This document shows, one piece after another, positions 13,529-13,988 of a stretch of DNA of 13,988 nt (the stretch's first letter is position 1; every line of letters starts with the position of its first letter). Under the pieces are notes generated by a model. It had not been told where the DNA came from. It worked only from the letters and a program-made list of their open reading frames with translations, and did no database searches. Made by a program: the position numbers and the translations under genes. Origin of the DNA: JBFWWW01 sp050245975 (GTDB taxonomy: Bacteria; Pseudomonadota; Alphaproteobacteria; Rhizobiales; Hyphomicrobiaceae); assembly GCA_050245975.1 (NCBI GenBank), contig JBFWWW010000097.1, positions 1-13,988 of the forward strand, given 5' to 3'.

Positions 13529-13988
13529 ATGAGCATTCTCGTCACCGGTGGCGCAGGCTACATCGGCAGCCATATGGTTCTGGCCCTGCGCGATGCCGGC
13601 GAGGACGTGGTCGTCATCGACAACCTGTCCACCGGCTACCGCCCCTCGGTTCCCGCCGACGTCGAGCTGGTGGTCGGCGATATCGGCGACCGCGCGCTCC
13701 TCGATGCCACGCTTGCCGGTCGCGGGATCACGTCGATCATCCACTTCGCCGGTTCCATCGTCGTGCCGGAGTCGGTCGCCAACCCGCTCGCCTACTACCA
13801 CAACAACACCGCCAATTCCCGCACGCTCATGGAAGCCGCCATCGCCGCCGGCGTGAGGACCTTCATCTTCTCCTCGACGGCCGCCGTCTATGGAAACCCG
13901 GCCGGCAACCCGGTGCGCGAGGACGCCGACCTGCGGCCCATGTCCCCCTACGGCTCGTCCAAGCTGATGACCGAGATCATGCTGGCGG
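13529..13988 (+). CDS. galE: UDP-glucose 4-epimerase, N-terminal part (runs off window)
   Basis: This is the first 153 residues of an extended short-chain dehydrogenase that interconverts UDP-glucose and UDP-galactose using bound NAD+. It has the Rossmann motif TGGAGYIGSH (6-15), DNLSTGYRPS (31-40) after the second strand, IIHFAGSIVVPESV (70-83), FSSTAAVYG (114-122) and the catalytic SPYGSSK (Tyr141, Lys145). Thr117 stands where enterobacterial GalE has the catalytic Ser, a common variant. ATG 13529 is favoured by GGGGA at 13519-13523; an in-frame ATG at 13517 would add only MGTG. The 3' end is missing because of the window edge. It diverges from galU. Confidence 0.94.
   Translation, partial: MSILVTGGAGYIGSHMVLALRDAGEDVVVIDNLSTGYRPSVPADVELVVGDIGDRALLDATLAGRGITSIIHFAGSIVVPESVANPLAYYHNNTANSRTLMEAAIAAGVRTFIFSSTAAVYGNPAGNPVREDADLRPMSPYGSSKLMTEIMLA

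Noticed and set aside
1..13988. A defence system, CRISPR array, transposon, toxin-antitoxin pair or biosynthetic cluster
   Set aside because: Every clear gene belongs to metabolic, transport, membrane or envelope families; no repeat array, transposase, integrase or terminal inverted repeat pair was seen outside the unsequenced gap.

Overview
The window is high-GC chromosomal DNA with dense, short-spaced, often 4-bp-overlapping genes. Gene types (a hydroxyphenylacetate/homogentisate locus, a TakP-like TRAP binding protein, thiSGE, a QmcA/NfeD pair, GalU with an LPDML motif) suggest an alphaproteobacterium, probably Hyphomicrobiales/Rhizobiales-like. This is inference from protein style only; no rRNA is present. 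A run of exactly 100 N (9422-9521) is an assembly gap, so this is a draft scaffold. I see no rRNA, tRNA, CRISPR array, insertion sequence or phage gene.

Region 1 (1-5467) is an aromatic-acid catabolic locus. It holds the 3' end of homogentisate 1,2-dioxygenase (hmgA). A Tat-exported TRAP solute-binding protein lies on the opposite strand. A forward operon then carries a fumarylacetoacetate hydrolase-family enzyme, an MBL-fold protein with a stripped second metal site, a class A FAD hydroxylase, and a 73-residue DUF2783-type protein whose start overlaps the hydroxylase stop. The flavoprotein plus tiny partner next to the homogentisate genes resembles the MhaA/MhaB 3-hydroxyphenylacetate 6-hydroxylase of Pseudomonas putida. 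The likely job is uptake of an aromatic or oxo acid, ring hydroxylation to homogentisate, ring cleavage by HmgA and final hydrolysis by the FAH-family enzyme. No maleylacetoacetate isomerase is visible here.

Region 2 (5468-7254) is thiS-thiG-thiE, for thiazole synthesis and thiamine phosphate coupling. No thiC, thiO or recognisable TPP riboswitch lies upstream. Region 3 (7255-9421) is a CHAD-domain protein translationally overlapped with ferrochelatase (hemH). The hemH stop codon coincides with the contig end.

Region 4 (9522-11337) is an AT-rich leader followed by a membrane stomatin/SPFH protein (QmcA-like) and its usual NfeD partner, separated by a strong stem-loop. Region 5 (11343-13988) concerns envelope sugars. 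Arabinose-5-phosphate isomerase (kdsD) and UTP-glucose-1-phosphate uridylyltransferase (galU) are on the minus strand, and a truncated UDP-glucose 4-epimerase (galE) diverges on the plus strand. Together they supply Kdo precursor, UDP-glucose and UDP-galactose.

Most genes belong to well-known families. The least ordinary items are the MhaAB-like pair, the MBL protein lacking metal site 2, the orphan TRAP binding protein, the CHAD-hemH coupling, and several clean inverted repeats at gene boundaries.
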